Under the pieces are notes generated by a model. The model saw nothing but the letters and a program-made list of their open reading frames with translations, did not search any database and had not been told where the DNA came from. The position numbers were made by a program, and so were the translations under genes. Positions 10,784 to 19,717 of a stretch of 64,000 nt of DNA are shown piece by piece. This stretch comes from Photobacterium frigidiphilum (GTDB taxonomy: Bacteria > Pseudomonadota > Gammaproteobacteria > Enterobacterales > Vibrionaceae): positions 1 through 64,000 of the forward strand of contig NZ_PYMJ01000021.1 of assembly GCF_003025615.1 (NCBI RefSeq). Reading direction: 5' to 3'. Positions within the stretch are counted from its first letter, which is position 1. Each line of letters starts with the position of its first letter.

Positions 10784-10820
10784 GAACTATGTGCAATTTC
10801 TAAGTTGTACATAGTTTGTC
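10784..10820 (+). terminator. trxA terminator (weak T-tail)
   Basis: AACTATGTGCAA / TTGTACATAGTT stem with an 8-base loop, followed by TTGTCTT. The stem is long but the T-run is imperfect, so some read-through into rho is possible. A second small hairpin, CCGTCTA-TGC-TAGACGG, follows at 10823-10839. Confidence 0.65.
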
Positions 10821-10839
10821 TTCCGTCTATGCTAGACGG

Positions 10840-10967
10840 TAGGAATCTTTAGTGCTAACGTAATGCACATAAATTGCTATTCCGTTCATTTCTTGACCAG
10901 CCCCTTGGTCAACTCTATCTTAAACCAAAATAGAACCCCGATTTTGACAGACAAGAAACCCACCACT
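10840..10967 (+). promoter_or_regulatory. rho leader region with C-rich, G-poor segment
   Basis: The leader in front of rho contains an inverted repeat TTGACCA / TGGTCAA at 10893-10912 followed by a C-rich, G-poor stretch up to the start codon. In E. coli rho is autoregulated by Rho-dependent attenuation in its leader; this segment has the base composition expected of a rut site. An ATG at 10863 is in frame with rho and has no stop before it. Confidence 0.45.
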
Positions 10968-12230
10968 ATGAATCTTACAGAACTGAAGAGCCAACCAATT
11001 CCAAAGTTGGTTGCACTTAGCGAAAGCTTGGGCCTAGAGAATCTAGCGCGCTTGAGAAAACAAGACATTATCTTCTCTATTCTCAAACAACACGCGAAAG
11101 GTGGTGAGGATATTTTTGGCGATGGTGTTCTAGAAATCCTTCAAGACGGCTTCGGCTTCCTTCGCTCTTCAGATAGTTCTTACCTTGCTGGCCCTGATGA
11201 TATTTATGTATCTCCAAGCCAGATTCGTCGTTTCAACCTTCGTACTGGTGATACCGTTGCCGGAAAGATTCGTCCACCGAAAGATGGCGAACGTTATTTT
11301 GCACTACTTAAAGTAAATGCAGTTAACTACGACAAACCAGACAACGCACGTAATAAGATCTTATTTGAAAATCTGACTCCACTGCACGCGAACGATCGTA
11401 TGCGTATGGAGCGTGGTAACGGCTCGACGGAAGATATCACTGCACGTGTTCTTGATTTAGCATCTCCGATTGGTAAAGGTCAGCGTGGTCTGATTGTTGC
11501 TCCGCCTAAAGCGGGTAAAACCATTTTGCTTCAAAACATTGCACAAAGTATTGCCCACAACCACCCTGAGTGTTTGTTGATGGTTTTACTTATCGACGAA
11601 CGTCCGGAAGAAGTAACTGAGATGCAACGCCTCGTTAAAGGTGAAGTTATTGCATCAACGTTTGACGAGCCAGCATCACGTCACGTACAAGTGGCAGAAA
11701 TGGTTATCGAGAAAGCAAAACGTCTTGTTGAACACAAGAAAGATGTTGTTATCCTGCTTGACTCAATCACACGTCTAGCGCGTGCATACAACACTGTTGT
11801 TCCTTCATCTGGTAAGGTACTTACAGGTGGTGTTGATGCTAATGCCCTTCACCGTCCTAAGCGTTTCTTCGGTGCGGCACGTAATGTTGAAGAGGGTGGT
11901 AGCTTAACAATCATCGCGACAGCATTGGTTGATACCGGCTCTAAGATGGATGAAGTTATCTACGAAGAGTTTAAAGGTACAGGTAACATGGAATTGCACC
12001 TATCTCGTAAGATTGCTGAGAAACGTGTATTCCCTGCGATTGACTTCAACCGTTCTGGTACTCGTCGTGAAGAGTTATTGGCTAAGCCTGACGAATTACA
12101 GAAAATGTGGATCCTGCGCAAGATTGTTCACCCAATGGGCGAGACAGACAGCATGGAATTCCTGATCGACAAACTGTCGATGACGAAGACGAATAATGAG
12201 TTCTTTGACGCAATGCGTCGTCAGAAATAA
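10968..12230 (+). CDS. rho: Transcription termination factor Rho
   Basis: Hexameric RNA-dependent ATPase/translocase that ends transcription of untranslated RNA. The chosen start begins MNLTELKSQ, the same as E. coli Rho, and gives 420 residues (E. coli 419). Domains in order: N-terminal helical bundle, cold-shock-like RNA-binding fold with GFGFLRS, then the RecA-like ATPase with Walker A APPKAGKT near residue 180 and Walker B VVILLDSI, and the Q/R loop region with [21 protein letters not shown]. The reading frame is open for another 35 codons upstream (ATG at 10863); this extension has no good ribosome site and no counterpart in the family, so I exclude it. Strong terminator at 12262. Confidence 0.96.
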   Translation: MNLTELKSQPIPKLVALSESLGLENLARLRKQDIIFSILKQHAKGGEDIFGDGVLEILQDGFGFLRSSDSSYLAGPDDIYVSPSQIRRFNLRTGDTVAGKIRPPKDGERYFALLKVNAVNYDKPDNARNKILFENLTPLHANDRMRMERGNGSTEDITARVLDLASPIGKGQRGLIVAPPKAGKTILLQNIAQSIAHNHPECLLMVLLIDERPEEVTEMQRLVKGEVIASTFDEPASRHVQVAEMVIEKAKRLVEHKKDVVILLDSITRLARAYNTVVPSSGKVLTGGVDANALHRPKRFFGAARNVEEGGSLTIIATALVDTGSKMDEVIYEEFKGTGNMELHLSRKIAEKRVFPAIDFNRSGTRREELLAKPDELQKMWILRKIVHPMGETDSMEFLIDKLSMTKTNNEFFDAMRRQK

Positions 12231-12261
12231 TAATCGAAACTGTTTACGTCACAGTTTGATA

Positions 12262-12288
12262 AAACGCCACCTTATGTGGCGTTTTTTA
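12262..12288 (+). terminator. rho terminator
   Basis: AAAACGCCAC-CTTAT-GTGGCGTTTT hairpin followed by TT, 31 bases after the rho stop codon. Confidence 0.9.
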
Positions 12289-12518
12289 TTGGATAAAATT
12301 CCGGCATACTGCAGCTGGAATATCAAAAATTAAACAGTATTCAATTGGTTGCGCATTTTAATCGCGAGTACATTTCATAGGATTGAAATTTGTCTCTGAT
12401 TTTTATTTACAATATGCTCAATTTCATTGAATCAATACAACCTTACGACATATGAAAGCATCAGGATGGTCATCGTATGAATACGTTAAAAGGTTGTCCT
12501 TTCTATTTAGGAGGCAAC

Positions 12519-13514
12519 ATGCGACAAGGAATGTGCATGGTCGTCTTGCTACTTGCAGGATGTATTCAATCTGCTTTAGCGGTTGAGATCACTGAAAAAA
12601 AGGTGCATGAGGTTGCGATGTCGCCTCAAGTGGTCAATCGTGTTGTGGCATTAATTAAATTGTACGAGAAGAGTGATTTTCGAGCCCTCGAATTCAACCT
12701 TTCTCAAATCTCCCCATTAAAACAAGAATCCGTTCGTAGTCAGCTTATTCAACATGCTGTGAGTTATGGCCAGCTTGATCAAGATAAAGCGACTTGGTTA
12801 CAGGTTCAGGCTGAGCGTCAATCGAACTTTACGATTATAGAGCAGGGTGATGGCTACCTTGTGACGAAAGCAGCATTTCCATACGGAACCCAAGCTCGAA
12901 AGTTAGTACTTCATTGGCAACAGACATTGTTAGCCGACAAAATGGTGATCCAAGCCGAAGAGGGTTCACTCATACTGTCAAAATGGCTCGCTGGTGATAT
13001 TTTTCATCAAAAAGAACAACGTGATATCTTCCTCGAAAAATTGCCAGATCTTTCATCTATGGCACTTAATAAACTAGTGGCTCAATTTTCTTCTGATCCC
13101 CAATTGATGTGGCTGCCTGATAACGCGATTATTGCCAGCCTAGCTAAGCAAACCGGTGATGAGTCAATGTACCGCTTATTATGGCGACGTCGTACGGATC
13201 AATACAGCCAAGCAGAGCTTACTCGCTTAGTGAATAAGGCCCCCGATCCTCAAGCAATTGAGCAATTAATGGCAGCCACCAGTAACCCATCATTAAAGCA
13301 ACAAGCCTACCGTTCGTTAGTGTTATTAAAACCTATGCCACCACAGACTCGTGAATTCCTACAAGGAAAACTCAATGAAGTGGATGATGGCAAAGTTGTT
13401 GCCGTGCAGTTGGCTCAGCAGGGTTATAGCAGTTGGCTAGAACAATTGGCTGAATCCAGTGGTAACAAGGTATTACAAAAAAACTTACAATCGGCATTGG
13501 CTAATTTACCGTAG
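12519..13514 (+). CDS. Exported protein of unknown function
   Basis: A 331-residue protein I cannot assign to a named family. The chosen ATG has a strong GGAGGCAAC ribosome site; an upstream in-frame ATG at 12477 is less likely. The N-terminus MRQGMCMVVLLLAGC is a short signal peptide. It can be read as a lipobox (LAGC, modified Cys at residue 15) or as signal peptidase I cleavage after QSALA. The mature part is helical with repeated segments rich in Leu and Gln, suggesting a helical-repeat fold. It is followed by ubiD after 188 bases with a TATAAT-like sequence at 13615-13620, so probably separately transcribed. Confidence 0.7.
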   Translation: MRQGMCMVVLLLAGCIQSALAVEITEKKVHEVAMSPQVVNRVVALIKLYEKSDFRALEFNLSQISPLKQESVRSQLIQHAVSYGQLDQDKATWLQVQAERQSNFTIIEQGDGYLVTKAAFPYGTQARKLVLHWQQTLLADKMVIQAEEGSLILSKWLAGDIFHQKEQRDIFLEKLPDLSSMALNKLVAQFSSDPQLMWLPDNAIIASLAKQTGDESMYRLLWRRRTDQYSQAELTRLVNKAPDPQAIEQLMAATSNPSLKQQAYRSLVLLKPMPPQTREFLQGKLNEVDDGKVVAVQLAQQGYSSWLEQLAESSGNKVLQKNLQSALANLP

Positions 13515-13702
13515 TACCTTGTATGAGCAGATTACATGTTTTGTTACCGCAAACGGTTGGTGCTTATTCTGGTATTCAGAGGTAAGAACCGTGTGTTCAA
13601 GTTAACAAATCGTTATAATGTCGCTAATTTGATGGAAAATAGTCGTCATGTTTTACATGGCATCAACGCTATTTAATCTTTTATTGGCAACGGGTAGCCC
13701 CT

Positions 13703-15598
13703 ATGAAATTTAAGGATCTGCGAGACTTTATTGATTACCTCGAACAAGAAGGTCAATTAAAGCGCATTAAGCAGCCTATCGATCCAAATCAGGAAATCAC
13801 TGAAATCTGTGACCGTACTTTACGTGCGGGTGGTCCAGCATTACTGTTTGAAAACCCTATTGGTTATGATATTCCGATACTCGCGAACCTTTTTGGCACC
13901 CCTGAACGCGTAGCGATGGGCATGGGTCGCCAAGACGTTAAAGAGTTACGTGAAGTCGGGAAATTGCTTGCTTACTTAAAAGAACCTGAGCCCCCTCGCG
14001 GGTTTCGGGATGCCATGGATAAGCTTCCCGTGTTCAAACAAGTATTGAACATGCCAACGAAACGTCTGCGAAAAGCGCCTTGTCAGCAAGTGATCTGGGA
14101 AGGTGACGATGTTGATTTAGATAAAATCCCCGTAATGAGCTGTTGGCCTGATGATGTTGCACCACTGTTAACATGGGGTTTAACGATTACCAAAGGGCCG
14201 AATAAACCTCGTCAGAACTTGGGTATTTATCGCCAACAAAAAATTGCAAAAAATAAGATCATTATGCGTTGGTTGGCTCACCGTGGTGGTGCGTTAGATC
14301 TGCGTGACTGGATGGAAACTCATCCTGGCGAACCGTTTCCTATTTCTGTGGCTTTTGGTGCTGATCCAGCGACAATTCTGGGTGCGGTTACCCCTGTGCC
14401 AGACACCTTATCGGAGTATGCATTTGCAGGCTTGCTACGTGGTAGTAAAACGGAAGTAGTAAAAAGCCTTAGTAACGACTTAGATATACCAGCAAGTGCT
14501 GAAATTGTGCTTGAAGGCTATATCGATCCTAATGAATTTGCAGATGAAGGTCCGTATGGTGACCACACGGGTTACTACAACGAAGTTGAACGTCATCATG
14601 TGTTTACCATTACGCATATAACGATGCGTAAAGATCCTATTTATCACAGCACGTATACAGGACGTCCGCCTGATGAACCAGCAGTATTAGGGTTGGCACT
14701 CAACGAAGTCTTTGTGCCTATTTTGCAAAAGCAGTTCCCCGAAATTGTGGATTTTTACTTACCGCCTGAAGGGTGTTCGTACCGCATGGCCGTCGTAACA
14801 ATGAAAAAACAATATCCGGGTCATGCGAAACGCGTGATGATGGGGGTGTGGTCTTTTTTACGTCAGTTTATGTACACAAAATTTGTAATTGTCCTTGATG
14901 ATGACGTGAACGCACGTGACTGGAATAGTGTTATTCAGGCTATAACAACAAGGATGGATCCGGTTCGTGATGCTCTGCTGATAGAAAATACACCGATTGA
15001 TTCACTCGACTTTGCATCTCCTGTGTGTGGTCTTGGCTCAAAGATGGGGCTGGATGCCACTGTGAAGTGGGAAGCTGAAACCGCGAGTACACCCCGTGGA
15101 ACCAGTCAGGCAAAGCCGGATTTCGATATTGAAACGGGCATTCGTACCTTACTCATGCAATTTTCAGAGATTGTCGATTTCTATTTACCGCAAGAAGCGG
15201 ATAAAAATAGTATGGCCATCGTGAGTATCAAAAAAGATGCCGCAGGTCATGCGACTCGTGTGATGGACGGAGTCTGGTTGTTTCTGAGCCAGTTTACGGA
15301 TGCGAAATTTGTGATTGTATGTGACGATGATGTCAATGTACGCGATTGGAATGATGTTATTTGGGCGATAACCACCCGAATGGATCCAAGCCGCGATACA
15401 TTACTGATCGCCAATACACCGATAGATTCATTGGATCTTACTTCGCCTGTTGTCGGTTTAGGCTCTAAAATGGGACTAGATGCGACCAATAAATGGCAAG
15501 GTGAAACGGCTCGCGAATGGGGTACACCTATTACCAAAGATCCAGAAATCGTTGCAAAGGTGGATACCATCTGGAACGAACTGGGTATTTTAGATTAA
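13703..15598 (+). CDS. ubiD: 3-octaprenyl-4-hydroxybenzoate decarboxylase, with duplicated C-terminal domain
   Basis: UbiD catalyses prenyl-FMN-dependent decarboxylation in ubiquinone synthesis. Residues 1-460 align along the whole of E. coli UbiD through the catalytic middle domain (conserved [11 protein letters not shown] at about 285-295). At 631 residues it is about 130 longer than the E. coli protein (497). The excess is an internal tandem repeat: residues 345-460 ([13 protein letters not shown]...[12 protein letters not shown]) recur as 487-602 ([13 protein letters not shown]...[12 protein letters not shown]), offset 142 residues, about two thirds identical by eye, joined by a linker of about 26 residues. 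The second copy carries the usual C-terminal end ([12 protein letters not shown]). It heads a likely operon with the ferredoxin and fre. Confidence 0.93.
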   Translation: MKFKDLRDFIDYLEQEGQLKRIKQPIDPNQEITEICDRTLRAGGPALLFENPIGYDIPILANLFGTPERVAMGMGRQDVKELREVGKLLAYLKEPEPPRGFRDAMDKLPVFKQVLNMPTKRLRKAPCQQVIWEGDDVDLDKIPVMSCWPDDVAPLLTWGLTITKGPNKPRQNLGIYRQQKIAKNKIIMRWLAHRGGALDLRDWMETHPGEPFPISVAFGADPATILGAVTPVPDTLSEYAFAGLLRGSKTEVVKSLSNDLDIPASAEIVLEGYIDPNEFADEGPYGDHTGYYNEVERHHVFTITHITMRKDPIYHSTYTGRPPDEPAVLGLALNEVFVPILQKQFPEIVDFYLPPEGCSYRMAVVTMKKQYPGHAKRVMMGVWSFLRQFMYTKFVIVLDDDVNARDWNSVIQAITTRMDPVRDALLIENTPIDSLDFASPVCGLGSKMGLDATVKWEAETASTPRGTSQAKPDFDIETGIRTLLMQFSEIVDFYLPQEADKNSMAIVSIKKDAAGHATRVMDGVWLFLSQFTDAKFVIVCDDDVNVRDWNDVIWAITTRMDPSRDTLLIANTPIDSLDLTSPVVGLGSKMGLDATNKWQGETAREWGTPITKDPEIVAKVDTIWNELGILD

Positions 15599-15617
15599 CT
15601 ATTTAGGTTAATTCACG

Positions 15618-15899
15618 ATGTCAGAAACTGAAACGAAGCATCAAATACACCTATTGCCTCATGATCTTGTTTTTATTGCCAGCGAGCAAGAAACGATCTT
15701 AGAGGCTGCGCTCAACGCAGGTGTTGCTTTCCCTAACCGTTGTCAGGTTGGAGCATGTGCGATGTGTATGTGCCAAAAAGTTTCTGGCGAGATAAGCTAC
15801 CAACTAGAGCCTATGCTTACAGAGAAAGAGCAGGCGCAAGGTTGGGTGTTTACCTGTCAGGCCGTCGCGCAGAGCGATGTGGTTTTACAGTTAGATTAG
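15618..15899 (+). CDS. 2Fe-2S ferredoxin
   Basis: A 93-residue plant-type [2Fe-2S] ferredoxin. The cluster ligands follow the pattern C-x4-C-x2-C (CQVGACAMC) with the fourth Cys in VFTCQAV near the C-terminus. It lies 19 bases after ubiD and 9 bases before the flavin reductase gene. In related NAD(P)H-flavin reductase/oxygenase reductase proteins this domain is often fused to the FAD/NAD module, so a separate subunit next to fre suggests the two proteins form an electron-transfer pair; that is inference. No signal peptide; cytoplasmic. Confidence 0.9.
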   Translation: MSETETKHQIHLLPHDLVFIASEQETILEAALNAGVAFPNRCQVGACAMCMCQKVSGEISYQLEPMLTEKEQAQGWVFTCQAVAQSDVVLQLD

Positions 15900-15908
15900 A
15901 GGAATATA

Positions 15909-16637
15909 ATGTCAGCGATAACAGCAATGCCCATCAAATGTGAAGTGACGTCAGTAGAGCCACTCGCCTGTAATACATTTCGTATTCTGCTAAAACCAGA
16001 ACAGAATGTTGATTATAAAGCCGGTCAGTATCTACTCGCGGTAATGGGCGAGAAAGATAAGCGCCCATTTTCGATTGCAAGCAGCCCTTGCCGTGATGGT
16101 GAGCTTGAATTACATATCGGCGCTGCAGAGCATAACCCTTATGCGATTGAAGTTGTTGAAGCCATGAAGACAGCGTTAGCAAATGGTACAACCGTTGAAA
16201 TTGAAGCCCCACATGGTGACGCTTGGGTTCGTGATGATAGCGACAAGCCGTTATTGATGATTGCTGGTGGTACGGGCTTTTCTTATGTACGTAGTATCTT
16301 AGATAACTGCTTAAGCCGTGGTGTTACTCAACCTATCTTTGTCTATTGGGGGGGGCGTGATGCTTGTCAGCTTTATGCGCACGATGAACTGCAAGCATTA
16401 GCGAAACAGCACAGTAACCTTACCTATATACCTGTCGTTGAAGATGCACCGAAAGAGTGGGTTGGTAAAACAGGGAATGTACTAGAAGCCGTTAGCAATG
16501 ATTTTGTTAGCCTATCAGCGTACGACATTTATTTGTGTGGTCGCTTTGAAATGGCAGGCGCGGCTCGTGAGCAATTCACGGCAGAAAAAGGTGCAGATCG
16601 CGAGCGTATGTTTGCTGATGCATTTGCATTTATCTAA
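15909..16637 (+). CDS. fre: NAD(P)H-flavin reductase
   Basis: A 242-residue ferredoxin-NADP-reductase-like enzyme that reduces free flavins with NAD(P)H; related to E. coli Fre and luminous-bacterial LuxG. Motifs: RPFSIAS flavin-binding, [12 protein letters not shown] pyridine-nucleotide loop, [10 protein letters not shown], and the C-terminal FADAFAFI shared with E. coli Fre. The ATG has an AGAGGAATATA ribosome site. Adjacent to ubiD as in E. coli, here with a ferredoxin gene between. In E. coli Fre activity has been tied to ubiquinone/flavin metabolism; reduced FMN would also supply UbiX to make the UbiD cofactor (inference). Confidence 0.93.
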   Translation: MSAITAMPIKCEVTSVEPLACNTFRILLKPEQNVDYKAGQYLLAVMGEKDKRPFSIASSPCRDGELELHIGAAEHNPYAIEVVEAMKTALANGTTVEIEAPHGDAWVRDDSDKPLLMIAGGTGFSYVRSILDNCLSRGVTQPIFVYWGGRDACQLYAHDELQALAKQHSNLTYIPVVEDAPKEWVGKTGNVLEAVSNDFVSLSAYDIYLCGRFEMAGAAREQFTAEKGADRERMFADAFAFI

Positions 16638-16718
16638 TTAAGAATACGATGAGTAGCGTGTGACTATCTGAGGTTAGTCGCTGATTCCAAAACTGCGTTA
16701 GTTTAACGATTAATATTG

Positions 16719-16746
16719 AAAGGCGAGATTATCGATCTCGCCTTTT
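16719..16746. terminator. Terminator between fre and asnC
   Basis: AAAGGCGAGAT-TATCG-ATCTCGCCTTTT hairpin with A- and T-runs on both sides, between convergent genes. Confidence 0.88.
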
Positions 16747-16809
16747 CTATTTGAGCCGTATTATTTTCAGCTATATTGCCAAAAAAGCAGCACGGGTATT
16801 GAGCTGATA

Positions 16810-17271
16810 TTAAGGTTTTACGTTACGACTAATTGGATTTTGCAGCGAAATTAATGTTTCAGTCGATTGTACTTCATCGATAGCTTGAAGCTTATCAATG
16901 AGTACATATTGCAGTTCTTCAATCGAATGGCACATCAGTTTAACGAAAATGTTATAAGCGCCAGTGGTGTAATACGCCTCAACGACTTCATCCAACTCTT
17001 TGAGCTTTTCTATGGCGGAATGGTAATCGCGTGCAGCATTTAAATTAATACCAATGAAACAACATACGTCATAGCCCAATAATTTAGGATTCACCACCAC
17101 TTCAGTTCCTGTGATGATTTCTGATGTTCGCATTTTTTCTACCCGAACATGCACGGTAGCTGGGCTTACATTAAAACGCTTTGCCATTTCGGCGTAAGGT
17201 ATTCTCGCATCATGCATTAATGCTTTTAAAATATCGCGATCTAAGTCATCAATCCGAGGGTGCTGGGTCAT
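16810..17271 (-). CDS. asnC: Transcriptional regulator AsnC
   Basis: Lrp/AsnC family regulator, 153 residues from the chosen ATG (E. coli AsnC 152). The N-terminal helix-turn-helix contains YAEMAKRFNVSPATVHVRVEKM, and the C-terminal RAM ligand-binding domain contains DEVVEAYYTTGAYNIFVK, almost identical to E. coli AsnC; the product should respond to asparagine. The frame is open upstream to an ATG at 17328, which would add 19 residues with no family counterpart. It is divergent from the c-di-GMP gene, with a GCACTGT / ACAGTGC inverted repeat between them. The asnA gene is not next to it, unlike in E. coli. Confidence 0.9.
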   Translation of the reverse strand: MTQHPRIDDLDRDILKALMHDARIPYAEMAKRFNVSPATVHVRVEKMRTSEIITGTEVVVNPKLLGYDVCCFIGINLNAARDYHSAIEKLKELDEVVEAYYTTGAYNIFVKLMCHSIEELQYVLIDKLQAIDEVQSTETLISLQNPISRNVKP

Positions 17272-17364
17272 TATTTTAGCCAATCCATTGTTTATACGTA
17301 ACAGCTCATATCTTATACTGTTTTGCATTTCAGGTTCATACCTAACAATAAAATAGAGTTATAA

Positions 17365-17387
17365 GCACTGTAAAGGAATGACAGTGC
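17365..17387. promoter_or_regulatory. Inverted repeat between asnC and the c-di-GMP gene
   Basis: GCACTGT-9-ACAGTGC, two 7-base perfect arms, in the intergenic region upstream of both divergent genes. It could be an operator (AsnC itself is a candidate) or a hairpin in a leader; no decisive evidence. Confidence 0.3.
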
Positions 17388-17437
17388 CCAGTGGCTGATT
17401 CACCTCATTCCAGGTAACCAAGATCTTGTTGTCGTTT

Positions 17438-19717
17438 ATGCGTTTTATCATTTTATGTTTGATGGGCTTTCTTACACTCCCATCTTTTGCTGAGCCGGCA
17501 AAAAACACCCTCGTTATTCACTCTTACCATCAGGGGTTGTTGTGGACCGACGCCTTGCAAGCGGGATTAGAGGCAGCAACACGGCCTTATAATATTCCAT
17601 TGAATGTCAGTTATATGGATACCAAGCGTTATCAATCTGAATTCGATCTTGCCAAGCGATTAGAGATTTATCGCGATAAGTTAACCAATGAGAAATATGA
17701 TGCGATTGTGGTGACGGATGATTATGCCTTGTGGTTAGTTAATCAATTGGCCGATGAAGTAGGTAATACGCCGATAATTTTGGGTGGAATTAATGATTAC
17801 ACGCCGACGAAGCATGAGCAGCTGAAGTTTGTAACAGGAGTATTAGAAGTTGATAGTGTGGCTGATAATATTCAACTGGTGCGCTCATTACAGCCAAACC
17901 TAAAACATATCTATTTTCTGGCTGATGACACATATACCGGGCGAACTTTTTGGTCAAAAGTTGAAAATTATTTGGCACAAGCCCCCATTAACGGTGTTCA
18001 ATTTACACGACTTCCCATTGAGGAGTTCTCAGCGTTATTTGATCATGCGAGTAAGCTTCCTCCCGATTCTGCTGTGATTTTTCTGAGCTATTTTAAAGAT
18101 AGTACAGGGCATTATATGGCGAGTGATGTTTTTTTACAGCAGTTCACTGAACGGGTTTCTGCACCTGTGTATGTGTCTTATCGTTATATGTTGGATCTTG
18201 GCGCGACTGGCGGGGTTGTGACTAGTGGGGTTGAACAAGGCCGCAAAATGGGCTCAATATTGGTGAAAGTCCTTAATGGTAAAAAGGGTGAGCTTCCTGA
18301 ATTTATTGATAACTCAACTCAAATTGCGTTTAACTACCCACAGCTTAAGCGGTGGGGGTTAACGGTTACCGAGCAGTATGCATTGTTAATCAATAAACCA
18401 ATTACCTGGTATGAATATTATAATAAAGAACTGAAAGCACTCAGTTTCTCGGTTGCATTGATGGGTGTTGTTATTATTTTATTGGTACTGATGATTCGCC
18501 AATTACGAAAGAGTGAACACGAATTACAACAAAGCCAAGCCCTATTTGAGGGGGTGTTTGATCAAAGTTTTCAATATATCGGTATTCTAGATTCCAGCGG
18601 CGCATTGATCTCCGGTAACCTAGCCTTACAGAATTTATTAGGGCATAAGGTCATTAAATATGATCGTCCGTTATGGCGCTGGCATTGCTGGCAACAGGAA
18701 ACAGCCGTTAAGCTCAATCAGACATTTATCTCAGCCCAGCAAGGACAGCTTCTTCGTTTTGAAGCGGCAGTGCAAAGCGTTGATGATGGAATACGGGTAT
18801 TAGATATTTCGATCAAAAATATGCCAACGGCTCAAGGTAATAGTGATCAAGTGTTGATTGAGGCGCGTGATGTTACCTCACGTCATCAGATGGAAGATAA
18901 ATTACGTGAACGTGAAGTGAGCTATCGCTTACTCTACGAACAACAGCCCGTTATTCTTTTAGCCATCGACAGCCAAGCGCGCATTCAGTCGGTTAATCAG
19001 TTTGCTGCCGATTTATTGGGTTATAAAAAACGCGATATGTTGGGGCATAAAGTGACTGACTTTTATTTAGACGATGACGTCTTACCGCAGCAATTTATGT
19101 CGAGCTCTAGATTGAATGACGATCAAATTGTTTGGCGTCGACAACTTAGATATAAATGCGCAGAAGGTAAAGCGGTATGGGTGCGTGAAACCATTCGTTC
19201 AACCCAATCGAAATTGCAGCTTTTATTGGTGGGGGAAGATATAACCTCAACACGAGAACTGGAAGAAAAATTGGAATATCAGGCTTGCCATGATTACCTT
19301 ACCGGATTACTCAATCGCAATTACTTTGAAACTCAGTTAGAAAATGTTTTAGTCGAAGCCAGAGAAAATGAAACTCGCCATGCGATGTTTTATATCGATT
19401 TAGATCAATTTAAAGTGATCAATGATACGGCTGGACATGAAGCCGGTGATGAAGCATTAAAGCAGGTTGCATTACTGCTACAAGAGATAACCCCTGAACA
19501 CGCGACATTGTCGCGCTTAGGTGGGGATGAATTTGCTATTATTTTACGACATTGCACGCAATATGAAGCTGTGACATTTGGTGATGAAATTCTACACTTG
19601 TTAGAAGGGGCTGAGTTTTTTTGGCAAAGCACCCGTTTCAGTTTTAGTTGCTCGTTAGGTATTCGTTTAATTGATGAGACTGCAGGACTCTCCTCAACAG
19701 GTTCATGCACAAGCTGA
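17438..19717 (+). CDS. Periplasmic-sensor PAS-GGDEF protein, N-terminal part of a frameshifted GGDEF-EAL protein
   Basis: The first part of a c-di-GMP signalling protein. In order from the ATG at 17438: signal sequence, a periplasmic ABC-type substrate-binding-like domain (to about residue 325), a membrane segment LMGVVIILLVLMI, two PAS-like segments (LFEGVFDQSFQYIGIL and SYRLLYEQQPVILLAID), and a GGDEF domain with intact GGDEF at residues 695-699. The frame runs into a stop at 19717, in the last part of GGDEF; the sequence that should follow (SPQQVHAQADTACYAAKDEG) continues in the next frame. A TTG at 17426 is an alternative start. A one-base insertion near 19688-19693 would explain the break: true mutation, sequencing error and programmed shift cannot be separated here. 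Confidence 0.85.
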   Translation: MRFIILCLMGFLTLPSFAEPAKNTLVIHSYHQGLLWTDALQAGLEAATRPYNIPLNVSYMDTKRYQSEFDLAKRLEIYRDKLTNEKYDAIVVTDDYALWLVNQLADEVGNTPIILGGINDYTPTKHEQLKFVTGVLEVDSVADNIQLVRSLQPNLKHIYFLADDTYTGRTFWSKVENYLAQAPINGVQFTRLPIEEFSALFDHASKLPPDSAVIFLSYFKDSTGHYMASDVFLQQFTERVSAPVYVSYRYMLDLGATGGVVTSGVEQGRKMGSILVKVLNGKKGELPEFIDNSTQIAFNYPQLKRWGLTVTEQYALLINKPITWYEYYNKELKALSFSVALMGVVIILLVLMIRQLRKSEHELQQSQALFEGVFDQSFQYIGILDSSGALISGNLALQNLLGHKVIKYDRPLWRWHCWQQETAVKLNQTFISAQQGQLLRFEAAVQSVDDGIRVLDISIKNMPTAQGNSDQVLIEARDVTSRHQMEDKLREREVSYRLLYEQQPVILLAIDSQARIQSVNQFAADLLGYKKRDMLGHKVTDFYLDDDVLPQQFMSSSRLNDDQIVWRRQLRYKCAEGKAVWVRETIRSTQSKLQLLLVGEDITSTRELEEKLEYQACHDYLTGLLNRNYFETQLENVLVEARENETRHAMFYIDLDQFKVINDTAGHEAGDEALKQVALLLQEITPEHATLSRLGGDEFAIILRHCTQYEAVTFGDEILHLLEGAEFFWQSTRFSFSCSLGIRLIDETAGLSSTGSCTS

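Noticed and set aside
15247-15570. Minus-strand ORF of 107 codons inside ubiD
   Set aside because: Shadow of the ubiD frame in the duplicated domain; low-complexity Ser/Val composition and no ribosome site.
14735-15598. Assembly artefact as cause of the ubiD repeat
   Set aside because: The two copies have diverged to about two thirds identity, so they cannot be a simple duplication of reads.
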